The notes under the pieces were generated by a model. That model did no database searches and was not told the origin of the DNA. It saw only the letters and a list, made by a program, of their open reading frames with translations. 24,027 nt of DNA from Candidatus Villigracilis saccharophilus (lineage in GTDB: Bacteria; Chloroflexota; Anaerolineae; Anaerolineales; Villigracilaceae), in NCBI GenBank assembly GCA_016709305.1, contig JADJNA010000039.1:1-24027 (forward strand), given 5' to 3'. Position numbers and translations under genes: made by a program. Below, one piece after another: positions 17,159 through 24,027 of the stretch (its first letter is position 1; the number at the start of each line of letters is the position of its first letter).

Positions 17159-18231
17159 GGGACAAGCGAAGGCGTGGCTGATATGTCTATCGGTAAAAAC
17201 CCGGGTTCAGGGGCGGGAGGACGGGTGAGATCAAATCCATTCTCTCCCTGAAAAGTGAAGTAGCTCACCTGTCCCGGAAAGATCTCGATCCATGTCTGCA
17301 TCGCCTCATCATTGTATTCGAGAGTTATTTTATAAACGCCGGCAGGCAGGTCACTTAGAACCAGGTTCTCCTGATAATAAGGATCGGAATTAACCGCGCC
17401 AACGCCATAGGTCCGCACAGTGCGAACGGGTAATTCATAAGGCATTGGACTGACCTCAACCCTCAAACGGGTCAATAATTTCAGTTTTTCATCCATCAAG
17501 CGTCCAACCAGCACCCCCCAACCCTGCGGAGGAGCAGTCCATAATTCCGGGTTGAACGTATTGTAAAAGGTGTTCTTCCCTACACGAACCTCAAAATGTA
17601 AGTGCGGCCCCGTAGTAATTCCGGTTTCCCCCACCAACCCGATCACATCTCCAGACTCTACATGTTGACCTGGCACCGCGATAATCTCACTCATATGTGC
17701 ATAGATCGTATACAGAGTTTTGTCGTTATATCCAAAATCATGTTTGATGACCACTGCCTGACCATACGGGTCATCCTGATCGCCTGGTGCTTCAGTATAC
17801 AAACCCCAATCTGCCGAGACAACCACTCCGGTACCAACCGCCAGAATTGGGGTATTCAATTCCGCGTCAATATCCACGCCAGTGTGCACAATATCCGGCG
17901 AGAAGAAAATGCCGCCATAACGATAATCCGCAAGCGGCCAGTTGACATTATCCGCGGCGATGGGTCTCGAAAAATAAAAGTGGTCGTATGGCGACAACGC
18001 CCAAGGAATTGGATAAAGCGGAGGCCGCCACCCCGAGACTGGCTCCGCGCCCGGTGTTGGCAAATTGAACTGGAACGGGACCGGCGAAGGAGTCAGCGCC
18101 GCGTCAAACATGACCTGAGGTATGCCTGCCGCACCGTTAACAACCGGCGTTGGGGTCGCCCGATCTACTCTCGGAGCGCAAGCAGAGAGTAGAAAAAATA
18201 ATATAACAATAAATGAGGATTTGAATTTCAT
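17155..18231 (-). CDS. M23 family (LytM-type) metallopeptidase lipoprotein
   Basis: 358 residues. A signal peptide with lipobox LLSAC (lipid Cys18) and a Thr/Pro-rich spacer is followed by an M23 domain. Zinc ligands are HTGVD (His116, Asp120) and HLH (His210/His212), with His179 in YAHM as the further active-site His. All expected residues are present, so it should be an active peptidoglycan-type endopeptidase, or process some other envelope peptide. A C-terminal beta domain (about 235-340, LSDLPAGVYKITLEYND) resembles a carboxypeptidase-regulatory/Ig-like fold. Its ATG overlaps the upstream gene's stop (TAATG), so translation is coupled. The protein is expected outside the cytoplasmic membrane. 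Confidence 0.92.
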   Translation of the reverse strand: MKFKSSFIVILFFLLSACAPRVDRATPTPVVNGAAGIPQVMFDAALTPSPVPFQFNLPTPGAEPVSGWRPPLYPIPWALSPYDHFYFSRPIAADNVNWPLADYRYGGIFFSPDIVHTGVDIDAELNTPILAVGTGVVVSADWGLYTEAPGDQDDPYGQAVVIKHDFGYNDKTLYTIYAHMSEIIAVPGQHVESGDVIGLVGETGITTGPHLHFEVRVGKNTFYNTFNPELWTAPPQGWGVLVGRLMDEKLKLLTRLRVEVSPMPYELPVRTVRTYGVGAVNSDPYYQENLVLSDLPAGVYKITLEYNDEAMQTWIEIFPGQVSYFTFQGENGFDLTRPPAPEPGFLPIDISATPSLVP

Positions 18232-20231
18232 TACGGAATAACTGTGGGCGGAGTGGGTGAAAGTGTTGGTGTGCCAGTGGGTATTTTCGTACTGGTCGGA
18301 GTAGGTGATAGCGAAGGCGTCAATGTAATGCGTGGAGTGCGCGTGGGGCGCTTTGTTGGAGTCAGTGTAGCGGTATTGGTCGGCGTCAGAGATGGTGGCA
18401 GAACACGGGTTGGCGTAATTAGAGCTTCGACAGGATACAGCTCCTGCATCGCGGAGTACCAGGTCAGGCCATGGGTCAAAGCAAATTCAGAGAAGCGCGC
18501 GCCGCCATAATAAGTACGCCAATTGGGAAGCGCGGACAGACGTTCCCAGCCATATGTGGCAGCCAAAGCTGTGATATCCACCCAATATCCGGTCGGTACA
18601 GGCGCGTACTCACCGCCCTGCTCATATGTACGTGGATCCAATTCATAGCGCGCGCTCAAGTTCCAAGGGGCATTGTGGATCGGCTCACCGAGCGAGCCAT
18701 CCTGTACTGTAGTCCTGATATAAATACGCCAATAAGTTTGCGCACCAACATCTTCACGCAATGCAACCATCCAGCCCGCATTCGCCATCAGGGAATTGAT
18801 CGTAAAGGCACGGCCGGTGTACAGCCAATCTTCCCCGAGACCGGGGTCAAGATCTGTTGTCAGCGGAACAAATGCATTTTCAAGACTGGCAAGAGCATCC
18901 CAGCCAGTATCAAGGATGACGCGGCCGCGTAACGCATTGAATGATTCATCGACAAGATCATGTAGCTGTGGATAGGGCGCTTGTACATCTGAAATCGGAA
19001 CAACATACCAGCGCTGATTTGGAACCTCAGTCCCTGTGCTGACAACTGGCTGCCATAAGGCTACAGTAGTGACAACCGCGGCTTTTTCAAATGAGGCTGG
19101 CAGTGATTTAGAAAAATCAGCGAAGCCCCAGGCAAGTCCGCGCACACGTCCGATCAAAGGCGTGGGGGAAAGCAATAATTTCCCTTGAATATCATACGAG
19201 GTCAGGTATTGCTGGTTGGCTGAACTTATAACGGCGATGATCTGATCAGCGGTTTCATTCCATGCACCCCAGATGCCGTCGCCTACCCAATGCGCAGTGC
19301 GGGCCGGGTCATTGGCATTCCAGATATATAGTCCACTAAAACCAACATTTTGAGAAATGGACGCCCACAGTAGTTGTGAGCCGTCAAAATTCCAGACGGG
19401 ATAATTTTCAGAAGCGAAAGGCGTATTGCTTAAGTTTTGGTAACGATCCTCTCCTGCAAGATCGAGATTCGCCAGCCAGACATCACTGTCACCGCCGCGC
19501 GAAGAGATGAAGGCGATATGCCTGCCATCAGGCGCCCAAACCGGCGAATGATCTGAAGCCGGGGCTTGTGTGACCGGAATGATCGCTTGTGTGCGGTCAT
19601 TGACTGACACAACTGAGACTTCAAGATTTTCATTGTTATAGGTTTCAAAAACAAGCCACTGCCCATCCGGTGACCAAGACGGCGCAGAGTCGTATTCATG
19701 CGAATCCGTGATTTGCTTTACTTCGCCGTTTTGTAACTCCATCACATACAGATCCCAAAAACCATTTCGGTCAGAGGCAAAGGCAAGCTGTTTGCGATCC
19801 GGGCTGAGGGCGGGAGCAATGTCATTCCACTCACCTGCGGTGATCCGTGTGAACGGTAATTCCTGCGGCGGATTGCTTTGGACAAATAGATGAGAATAGC
19901 CTTTCTCTTCAATCGAGAGAAATACAAGATTTCCCTCTCCGCTATATTTAATTATAGATGGTGTGGAAGTTAATATCGGTTCAAGCGTAACCGTTGAGTT
20001 TGGTAGTATTTCAGAGGTTCCGCGCGGCGCGCAGCCAAAGAGCAAGAGGCTGAGCAACAGAATAATTATGTCTGTGCGAAGAAAGCCTTTGCTCTTAGCA
20101 GCGGCACCTGCTCGGCACCCAATTGTAGGTGAGCAATCCCTGGTTATTTGGGACCTGTTTAGGCAGGTAACAAGAGCGCCTCGCAGTGACATTTTCAAAT
20201 GAAGAATCGAGGAAGCAAAATTAAAACGCAT
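18231..20231 (-). CDS. TolB-like beta-propeller lipoprotein with Thr/Pro-rich C-terminus
   Basis: About 666 residues from the ATG at 20231 (TTG at 20243 and ATG at 20192 are alternatives; none has a clear ribosome-binding site). A hydrophobic stretch with lipobox (IILLLSLLLFGC) is preceded by about 50 odd residues, far too many for a normal lipoprotein signal. After it come PD40/TolB propeller repeats: APALSPDRKQLAFASDRNG, APSWSPDGQWLVFE, SPVWAPDGRHIAFISSRGG and further weaker ones to about 370. A conserved region of unknown function (about 385-600) follows, with WRIYIR and GYWVDITALAATYGWERL. The last ~60 residues are Thr/Pro repeats. It is likely a surface lipoprotein. It starts directly after the upstream gene's stop and overlaps the M23 gene by one base. 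Confidence 0.78.
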   Translation of the reverse strand: MRFNFASSILHLKMSLRGALVTCLNRSQITRDCSPTIGCRAGAAAKSKGFLRTDIIILLLSLLLFGCAPRGTSEILPNSTVTLEPILTSTPSIIKYSGEGNLVFLSIEEKGYSHLFVQSNPPQELPFTRITAGEWNDIAPALSPDRKQLAFASDRNGFWDLYVMELQNGEVKQITDSHEYDSAPSWSPDGQWLVFETYNNENLEVSVVSVNDRTQAIIPVTQAPASDHSPVWAPDGRHIAFISSRGGDSDVWLANLDLAGEDRYQNLSNTPFASENYPVWNFDGSQLLWASISQNVGFSGLYIWNANDPARTAHWVGDGIWGAWNETADQIIAVISSANQQYLTSYDIQGKLLLSPTPLIGRVRGLAWGFADFSKSLPASFEKAAVVTTVALWQPVVSTGTEVPNQRWYVVPISDVQAPYPQLHDLVDESFNALRGRVILDTGWDALASLENAFVPLTTDLDPGLGEDWLYTGRAFTINSLMANAGWMVALREDVGAQTYWRIYIRTTVQDGSLGEPIHNAPWNLSARYELDPRTYEQGGEYAPVPTGYWVDITALAATYGWERLSALPNWRTYYGGARFSEFALTHGLTWYSAMQELYPVEALITPTRVLPPSLTPTNTATLTPTKRPTRTPRITLTPSLSPTPTSTKIPTGTPTLSPTPPTVIP
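20080..20192 (-). repeat. Possible inserted repeat encoding the abnormal N-terminus of the TolB-like lipoprotein
   Basis: On the minus strand the stretch begins TGTCACTGCGAGG and later contains GGGATTGCTC, resembling dispersed intergenic REP-like repeats of the TGTCATTGCGAGC...GAAGCAATCC type. It encodes Cys/Arg-rich sequence unlike a signal peptide, placed directly before the hydrophobic lipoprotein core. The boundaries are estimates and there is no second copy in this window. Confidence 0.35.
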
Positions 20232-20243
20232 GGAAAATATCAA

Positions 20244-20621
20244 TTAACCTGAATCAGCTTCGAGGTCAGGCAAAGAGCCCGGCGCTTCCACATCAAATGA
20301 ATATTGAAGTGGATCGGTGGATGGGCCATCAGGATAATACAACCGCGCATTAAGTGTATATGGATTTTTTAGTTCGCCGCGAATGTGCATGGTGAATTCA
20401 AGTTTCCAGCTCATCGGTTCGACTATGCTTGTAGATGCCGCCTCATCGCCATTTGAATCATTGAGAAGGACTTCGATATAAGGGCGTTTTTGAAAGGGTG
20501 TAATCTCAATATTAACGCGCAAACGGCGTCCATCGGGATATGCCTGTGCTAAAAGTGAATTGATCTTTGTCTCTTCGGGCACAGCTCGAGTGAGGTTATC
20601 TTCAGGGAAGAAAAATTCCAT
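20244..20621 (-). CDS. Small conserved protein of unknown function
   Basis: 125 residues, not recognised. It is mostly predicted beta strand with no signal peptide or membrane segment and an acidic composition. Motifs are RRLRVNIEITPFQKRPYIEVLL, MSWKLEFTMHIRGE and YTLNARLYYPDG. The pattern suggests a single cytosolic beta-sandwich; this is inference. Its stop is immediately adjacent to the possible TTG start of the TolB-like gene, so they form an operon leading into the M23 gene and possibly recA. A TATAAT box ends only 7 bases before the ATG, with no Shine-Dalgarno between. Confidence 0.65.
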   Translation of the reverse strand: MEFFFPEDNLTRAVPEETKINSLLAQAYPDGRRLRVNIEITPFQKRPYIEVLLNDSNGDEAASTSIVEPMSWKLEFTMHIRGELKNPYTLNARLYYPDGPSTDPLQYSFDVEAPGSLPDLEADSG

Positions 20622-20622
20622 C

Positions 20623-20637
20623 TGGTTATTATAACCA
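20623..20637 (-). promoter_or_regulatory. Palindrome overlapping a -10 box just before the 20621 start
   Basis: A 15-base palindrome TGGTTAT-T-ATAACCA abuts the start codon. On the minus strand it contains TATAAT (20628-20633). A transcript initiated from it would start at about the A of the ATG, giving a leaderless mRNA. The -35 region is poor (TTGGCG at only 14 bases spacing). The palindrome could also be an operator. Confidence 0.35.
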
Positions 20638-20733
20638 TAAATGAGGACGCCAACCTTTGTGCCAGATTAGCATTAATTACAAATTCATTGGGTTTACAGG
20701 CTGTCCAAATTAACTTGCGATGCCTGGTGGTTG

Positions 20734-20762
20734 TTGTATCGAAGTCAATGCAGGCGTATAAT
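20734..20762 (+). promoter_or_regulatory. Promoter of the PilZ gene
   Basis: TTGTAT (20734-20739), a 17-base spacer and a perfect TATAAT (20757-20762), ending 29 bases before the PilZ ATG. The leader is short and carries AAAGGAG. Confidence 0.7.
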
Positions 20763-20791
20763 TTATTCATCATCGTCAAAAGGAGCATTGC

Positions 20792-21205
20792 ATGGATGAA
20801 CAAAGAAAAGAAACGCGCAAAAAATTAATGGCATTCACTCCCGTTTACGATTCAAATCAGAACACTTTGCTTGGATACGTTGAAGATCTTACTTTATCAG
20901 GGATTTTAGTGATCGGCGAAAATCAGGTGGAAGCCAATAATGAGCGGAACTTGAGAATTGATTTCCCCATCGTTCTGCCCGATGCGATGTCTGCTCAAAT
21001 TACGCTCCCTGCCCGCGTAGTATGGTGCCGGCCAGATAAGAGCCCGCAATATTTCAATATCGGTTTTGAGTTTATAGAAGTTAATCCTGAGCATGAAAAA
21101 ATCTTTCGCACCATCTTAAAAAAGTACCAGTTTCGGCATGATTTTTCAGGAGCGCTTACTTATTGGAATTCGCAACCCGGAAAAACTGACTCATCGACAT
21201 ACTAA
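20792..21205 (+). CDS. PilZ-domain protein
   Basis: 137 residues and a single PilZ domain. The c-di-GMP binding motifs are visible: an Arg-rich N-terminal motif RKETRKKL (RxxxR-type, residues 5-12) and DLTLSG (D/NxSxxG-type, about 32-37). Further strands (ITLPARVVWCRP, YFNIGFEFIEV) are typical of the barrel. It is a cytosolic c-di-GMP receptor, presumably modulating surface behaviour; the partner is not evident. AAAGGAG sets the start. Transcribed from the promoter at 20734, divergently from the 20621 gene. Confidence 0.85.
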   Translation: MDEQRKETRKKLMAFTPVYDSNQNTLLGYVEDLTLSGILVIGENQVEANNERNLRIDFPIVLPDAMSAQITLPARVVWCRPDKSPQYFNIGFEFIEVNPEHEKIFRTILKKYQFRHDFSGALTYWNSQPGKTDSSTY

Positions 21206-21229
21206 GACAAAAGATATATTATCGGCTTA

Positions 21230-21238
21230 TGCTAAAAT
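21230..21238 (+). promoter_or_regulatory. Candidate extended -10 promoter for the pentapeptide gene
   Basis: TGCTAAAAT fits an extended -10 (TGnTAnAAT-type), 86 bases before the ATG at 21324. No good -35 is present, which extended -10 promoters can tolerate. Confidence 0.4.
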
Positions 21239-21323
21239 AAAGCCAGTCGCAAAGTTGATGTTCTGAAACCCAAGTCTTTTTCCAGACAGTAAAAACGAAT
21301 ACCCATAAGCAACAGGAGGCAAA

Positions 21324-21683
21324 ATGCCCGATCTCTCTCGAAAAGAAGTAATTCAAATCCTGGCAACCAGCCATCAAGCCCGGCTGGCAGGCGTTGACCT
21401 ATCCGGGTTGGACTTGAGCGGTTTGAACTTCGCAGGCGCAGACCTGATCCGCGCGAATCTATCTGGAGCGGACCTGACGAATGCCTATATGCGCCATGCT
21501 CAATTGGAAGCCGCCAATTTGGAAGGCACGGTCCTGGTCAATGCAAATCTTAAGGAAGCGAATTTAAAAGAATGCAAGATCAAGGGAGCCAACTTGAGCG
21601 GAACCAACCTGACAGATGCCAATCTGTATGGGGTCGAACTTGACCCGACTCAAAGATTCCAAGCCAAAGGGTTGATTGCGTAA
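21324..21683 (+). CDS. Pentapeptide-repeat protein
   Basis: 119 residues preceded by a strong AGGAGG. From residue about 18 to 108 nearly everything is A(D/N)LxX-type pentapeptides (LSGLDLSGLNFAGADLIRAN, LSGADLTNAYM, LKEANLKECKIKGANLSGTN), about 17 units. These form a right-handed quadrilateral beta-helix. Such proteins can mimic DNA or act as scaffolds, but no specific function can be assigned. There is no signal peptide. Confidence 0.9.
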   Translation: MPDLSRKEVIQILATSHQARLAGVDLSGLDLSGLNFAGADLIRANLSGADLTNAYMRHAQLEAANLEGTVLVNANLKEANLKECKIKGANLSGTNLTDANLYGVELDPTQRFQAKGLIA

Positions 21684-21756
21684 TTCGAGTTGATCCACTT
21701 TCTTGAGTGTAATGAGCCTGAATTCAAAGAGAAGGAATGGGCTGAGTCGAATATAA

Positions 21757-22362
21757 ATGGATGCGATCCTTATTCATGGAATGGGGCGTACACCAGCCGC
21801 AATGTCCATTTTGGCGGTGCGGCTGGCAGCATCCAATATTCGGCCTCATCTTTTTGGATATTCAGTTACTTTTGAAAAGTGGGAACAATGCATTCAACGC
21901 TATAAAGAATTTATAGAAAAGCGCGTTAAAACAAATAACTTTATTATTGTGGGGCATTCACTTGGGACCGTTTTGACGCGGGCCGCTTTACCCAAATTAA
22001 CGCACAAACCATCCAACTGTTTTTTTCTGGCTCCCCCAACCCAGGTCTGCAAGGCTGCCCGCAATTTTTATCGTTATCGCCCGATCCGACTCTTTATGAG
22101 TGAAATTGGACAAGTCCTTACGGATGAACAATTCATGCAAACATTACCTTTGCCAAACGTGCCGACGAAAATTTACGCGGGAATCGCAGGTCCGCGCGGA
22201 CGCTACTCGCCTTTCGGCGAAGAACTCAACGATGGGCTGTTAACTGTTCAGGAAACTTTTTTACCGAATGTTCCCATGCAAACTGTCCCAGTACTTCATG
22301 CTTTTATTATGAATTCAAATACTGTCAAACAAGATATTGTAAAAATCGCAAGGCAAGTTTAA
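21757..22362 (+). CDS. Small alpha/beta hydrolase (lipase-like)
   Basis: 201 residues. The oxyanion-hole motif ILIHGMGR is at residues 4-11 and the nucleophile elbow is GHSLG. A late Asp (ELNDGLLTV) and His (VLHAFIMN) complete a plausible catalytic triad. It lacks a signal peptide and is short for the fold, like bacterial PGAP1/lipase-type minimal hydrolases. Probably cytosolic esterase activity, substrate unknown. It is 73 bases after the pentapeptide gene, with no strong Shine-Dalgarno. Confidence 0.82.
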   Translation: MDAILIHGMGRTPAAMSILAVRLAASNIRPHLFGYSVTFEKWEQCIQRYKEFIEKRVKTNNFIIVGHSLGTVLTRAALPKLTHKPSNCFFLAPPTQVCKAARNFYRYRPIRLFMSEIGQVLTDEQFMQTLPLPNVPTKIYAGIAGPRGRYSPFGEELNDGLLTVQETFLPNVPMQTVPVLHAFIMNSNTVKQDIVKIARQV

Positions 22363-22382
22363 CCTATTTAGAATGGTTTTAT

Positions 22383-22411
22383 TTGTCTTTGAATTGGGAC
22401 GAGCGTATAAT
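22383..22411 (+). promoter_or_regulatory. Promoter of the SseB-like gene
   Basis: TTGTCT (22383-22388), a 17-base spacer and TATAAT (22406-22411). The leader to the ATG at 22540 is about 120 bases long and carries a repeated TATACA motif. The -10 context CGTATAATTT is the same as at the PilZ promoter. Confidence 0.7.
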
Positions 22412-22412
22412 T

Positions 22413-22474
22413 TGTATACAGGCTCTTATACAGAAAGATTTCTGTATAACCACCCCAAATAGGGTCTTATACAC
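22413..22474 (+). promoter_or_regulatory. Cluster of TATACA motifs and hairpin in the leader, putative operator
   Basis: TGTATACA palindrome (22413-22420), then a perfect 11-bp inverted repeat TTATACAGAAA-GA-TTTCTGTATAA (22426-22449), then TTATACAC (22467-22474). TCTTATACA occurs twice, 41 bases apart. The sites directly follow the -10 box, where a repressor could act; alternatively the inverted repeat folds in the RNA. Confidence 0.5.
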
Positions 22475-22539
22475 GACCTTCCGCTGGTTAAATCAAATCG
22501 GGCAGGCTTCCTTGAGAAAACATAAGGAGAATACATCGT

Positions 22540-22975
22540 ATGGCAAATGAAGTGGATTTTGACTCCTTAGCCCGCCAGGTAATGAGAGCTGACAGAACAA
22601 TAGCAGACCTCGACCAACTTTATGGGAATGTATTCGCCCTACCGCAATGGCATTTTATTGCCCGCGGAAAGTTCCCCAACGTACGTCCCTATATCGCATC
22701 CAATGTGCAGGTCGCAGAGGGGCAATACATGCTCAGAGCATTCACTGATACAGATCCGGATGCTGCGCTTCGCGCAGGAAAATCAGCTAGACGAGGAAGA
22801 GAGTGCTTTAATCTTGAGTCTACCTACGGATACCATTGTTGACTATCTCGAACAATTCATTCCCCAGGGCGTTCACGGGATCTGGTTCAATTCCGACACA
22901 AAGAGCGAAGGTTTTTTTGCTCCGCTAACACAACTCCGACCGATTCAAGAGCACCTGAAAGCATCGCGAAAATGA
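22540..22975 (+). pseudogene. SseB-like protein gene with a +1 frameshift
   Basis: The first frame (22540-22755) ends with YMLRAFTDTD. Skipping one base at 22756 and resuming at 22757 gives RMLRFAQENQLDEEE, continuing sensibly to QPI-type C-terminus at 22975. Joined, it makes a 144-residue protein with the FTDxxR..FA pattern of the SseB N-terminal domain family, and helices around IVDYLEQFIPQGVHGIWFNSD. An AAGGAG precedes the ATG. As written, translation would run off to a stop at 22842 (100 residues). It may be a true pseudogene or a sequencing error. The function of this family is not well defined; the SseB assignment is tentative. Confidence 0.65.
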
Positions 22976-22988
22976 TCCTTCAAGCGCA

Positions 22989-23110
22989 ACCTAACGATGC
23001 GTGCAGGCGGACTTGGTGGTGGGCTCCACTTTTTGAGTTGGTTCAAGCGAGAGCAATTTTACGTCTCGTTGGTTGGTTCTCCCACCAAGCCGCTAACGCA
23101 CGTCGTTGAA
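22989..23110 (+). repeat. Imperfect inverted repeat resembling an integron attC site
   Basis: ACCTAAC (22989-22995) matches the attC R'' consensus RYYYAAC. Arms AACGATGCGTGC (22993-23004) and GCACGTCGTT (23098-23107) pair with a 2-base bulge. CTTGGTGG (23012-23019) pairs with CCACCAAG (23082-23089). An inner pair CGAGA (23048-23052)/TCTCG (23064-23068) gives a long folded structure of about 120 bases. The right end, GTTGAAA, only nearly fits GTTRRRY. It starts 13 bases after the SseB-like gene stop, as in gene cassettes. No integrase is in the window. An IS end or MITE is an alternative. Confidence 0.45.
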
Positions 23111-24027
23111 ACTGTCGAAAAAGTGGGGAATTAATAACCAATTCCAAGCGACAGGGTTCTATACAATCGAGGAACCCATGGCAAAATACAAACCTAGTAA
23201 TGAAAATCAAATGGTCATGCTTCCCATTTCGCTCCAAGACCAACTTGTCCGGGACATTGGAGCACACTATCAGCGAATTGGTGGACAAGCATGTTCGGTC
23301 TATCCGTGTTTGATGAGCGCTACAACAACGATCTAATTGGGGCGGCAGCGATCCATCCCAAAATATTGCTAAAGTCATGCTGTGGCATACGCCAAAGGCA
23401 TGATCAGTTCCAGACAGATCGAACGCGCCTGTCATGAAAACATCGTCTTTATTGCCCTCTCACACGGTTACACCTCGACCATACGTTTGATTGCCGCATT
23501 TGTCTCGTCAATGAAAAGAAATCTCTTCCATCCTCAGCGACATATAACTGGTATGTGAAGAACTGGAATTACTGGGCGGCACGCACTTCCAGCCTGGATG
23601 GGTGAAACTCTCCGCGAATGCCCCGGAAAGAATGGAGTGGTACGATCGATGAACTAAAACACAAAGCGACAAGCTGCGGGAAAAACTCGAGCGCGTGATT
23701 GCTGAACATGTACAGGCGGATAAACACCCGCAAGTGGAAATCGAACGACAGAAGAAACGCGAGCGCCGCTTCCAGTTGCAAGTCGAGCGGCTGAATGATT
23801 TTCTAAAGGATCGCGAGCCCAAGCTCGGCAGCGAAGGCAAAGAGCCAGAGCAACGCGGTGGATTATCAATCCGCGAAGATGACCACCTCGCACGGCGTCA
23901 TCCAGGGATACAACGCGCAGGCGCTGGTCGATTCCAAACATCAAGTGATCCTCGCCGCGGAGGCTTTCGCCAGCCAGGATCATGAAAACCTCAAGCCGAT
24001 GTTGGACGGCGCGAAAAAGATCTGGTT
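23105..24027 (+). mobile_element. Decayed IS1182-family insertion sequence (right end beyond window)
   Basis: The element carries a transposase remnant from 23178. Its left end is probably near 23105, where GTTGAAACTGTCGAAAAAGT resembles terminal repeats of several IS families; this boundary is a guess. The insertion sits at the 3' end of the attC-like repeat. The right end is outside the window. Confidence 0.7.
23178..24027 (+). pseudogene. IS1182-family transposase, broken by many frameshifts
   Basis: The start reads MAKYKPSNENQMVMLPISLQ, typical of IS1182 transposases. The conserved sequence can be followed only by changing frame: GTLEHTISELVDKHV after 23250, VFDERYNNDLIGAAAIHP from 23306, AYAKGMISSRQIERACHEN from 23385, and EELELLGGTHF near 23550. 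It continues as REKLERVIAEHVQADK near 23680-23720, with a further shift near 23850 into QGYNAQALVDSKHQVILAAE. At least six frame changes and a TAA separate these pieces, so no functional transposase is possible. The catalytic DDE region is only partly in the window. Confidence 0.85.

Noticed and set aside
17079..17165. Longer recA open frame
   Set aside because: It would translate through recA's own promoter and lacks RecA similarity; the ATG at 17078 has GGAGAA.
17602..18192. Open frame of 196 codons on the + strand
   Set aside because: Antisense to the M23 peptidase gene; its His/Arg-rich translation is typical of a shadow frame.
18238..18420. GT-rich repetitive-looking DNA
   Set aside because: It encodes the Thr/Pro-rich tail of the TolB-like lipoprotein; low complexity reflects the protein, not a CRISPR or microsatellite.
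23654..23983. Minus-strand open frames opposite the transposase
   Set aside because: Shadows of the IS1182-like remnant, which is clear on the + strand.

Overview
The window looks like a piece of a Chloroflexota chromosome, most likely from an Anaerolineae/Anaerolineales-type organism. This is inferred from the gene repertoire: secreted lipoproteins with Thr/Pro-rich linkers, an NBR1-like FW-domain lipoprotein, a TolB-like propeller and an M23 peptidase directly upstream of recA, a recA promoter with a GAAC-N4-GTTC-type SOS site, and large TIR/WD40 and SLATT signalling proteins. Base composition looks roughly balanced, and no rRNA, tRNA or CRISPR array was seen.

Region 1 (1-6375, + strand) is a tightly packed operon of what look like immunity or programmed-cell-death proteins. 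It contains the C-terminal part of a membrane-anchored WD40 protein (probably TIR-TM-WD40, with the N-terminus outside the window), a protein with two SLATT/DUF4231-like membrane modules, and a deoxyribosyltransferase/TIR-like + TPR + SLOG-like protein resembling the bacterial relatives of the ASK1 (MAP3K5) N-terminus. This last gene is split by an in-frame TAG. A strong intrinsic terminator closes the operon. This is the most interesting locus in the window.

Region 2 (6446-9925, - strand) holds an acyltransferase-3 membrane protein and htpG (Hsp90). Region 3 (10058-15311, + strand) holds a MalZ/neopullulanase-like GH13 enzyme, ppc (phosphoenolpyruvate carboxylase) and a small CoA-binding protein whose ribosome-binding site sits directly after a terminator hairpin.

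Region 4 (15353-20621, - strand) is an envelope/SOS cluster. In transcription order it contains a small conserved protein, a TolB-like lipoprotein with an odd N-terminus, an M23 lipoprotein, recA with its own SOS-type promoter inside the end of the M23 gene, and an FW-domain lipoprotein. Region 5 (20734-22975, + strand) holds a PilZ protein, a pentapeptide-repeat protein, a small alpha/beta hydrolase and a frameshifted SseB-like gene preceded by a good promoter and a cluster of TATACA motifs. Region 6 (22989-24027) holds an attC-like imperfect inverted repeat abutting a decayed IS1182-like transposase that runs off the window.

No stretch over 300 bases lacks a gene or gene remnant.
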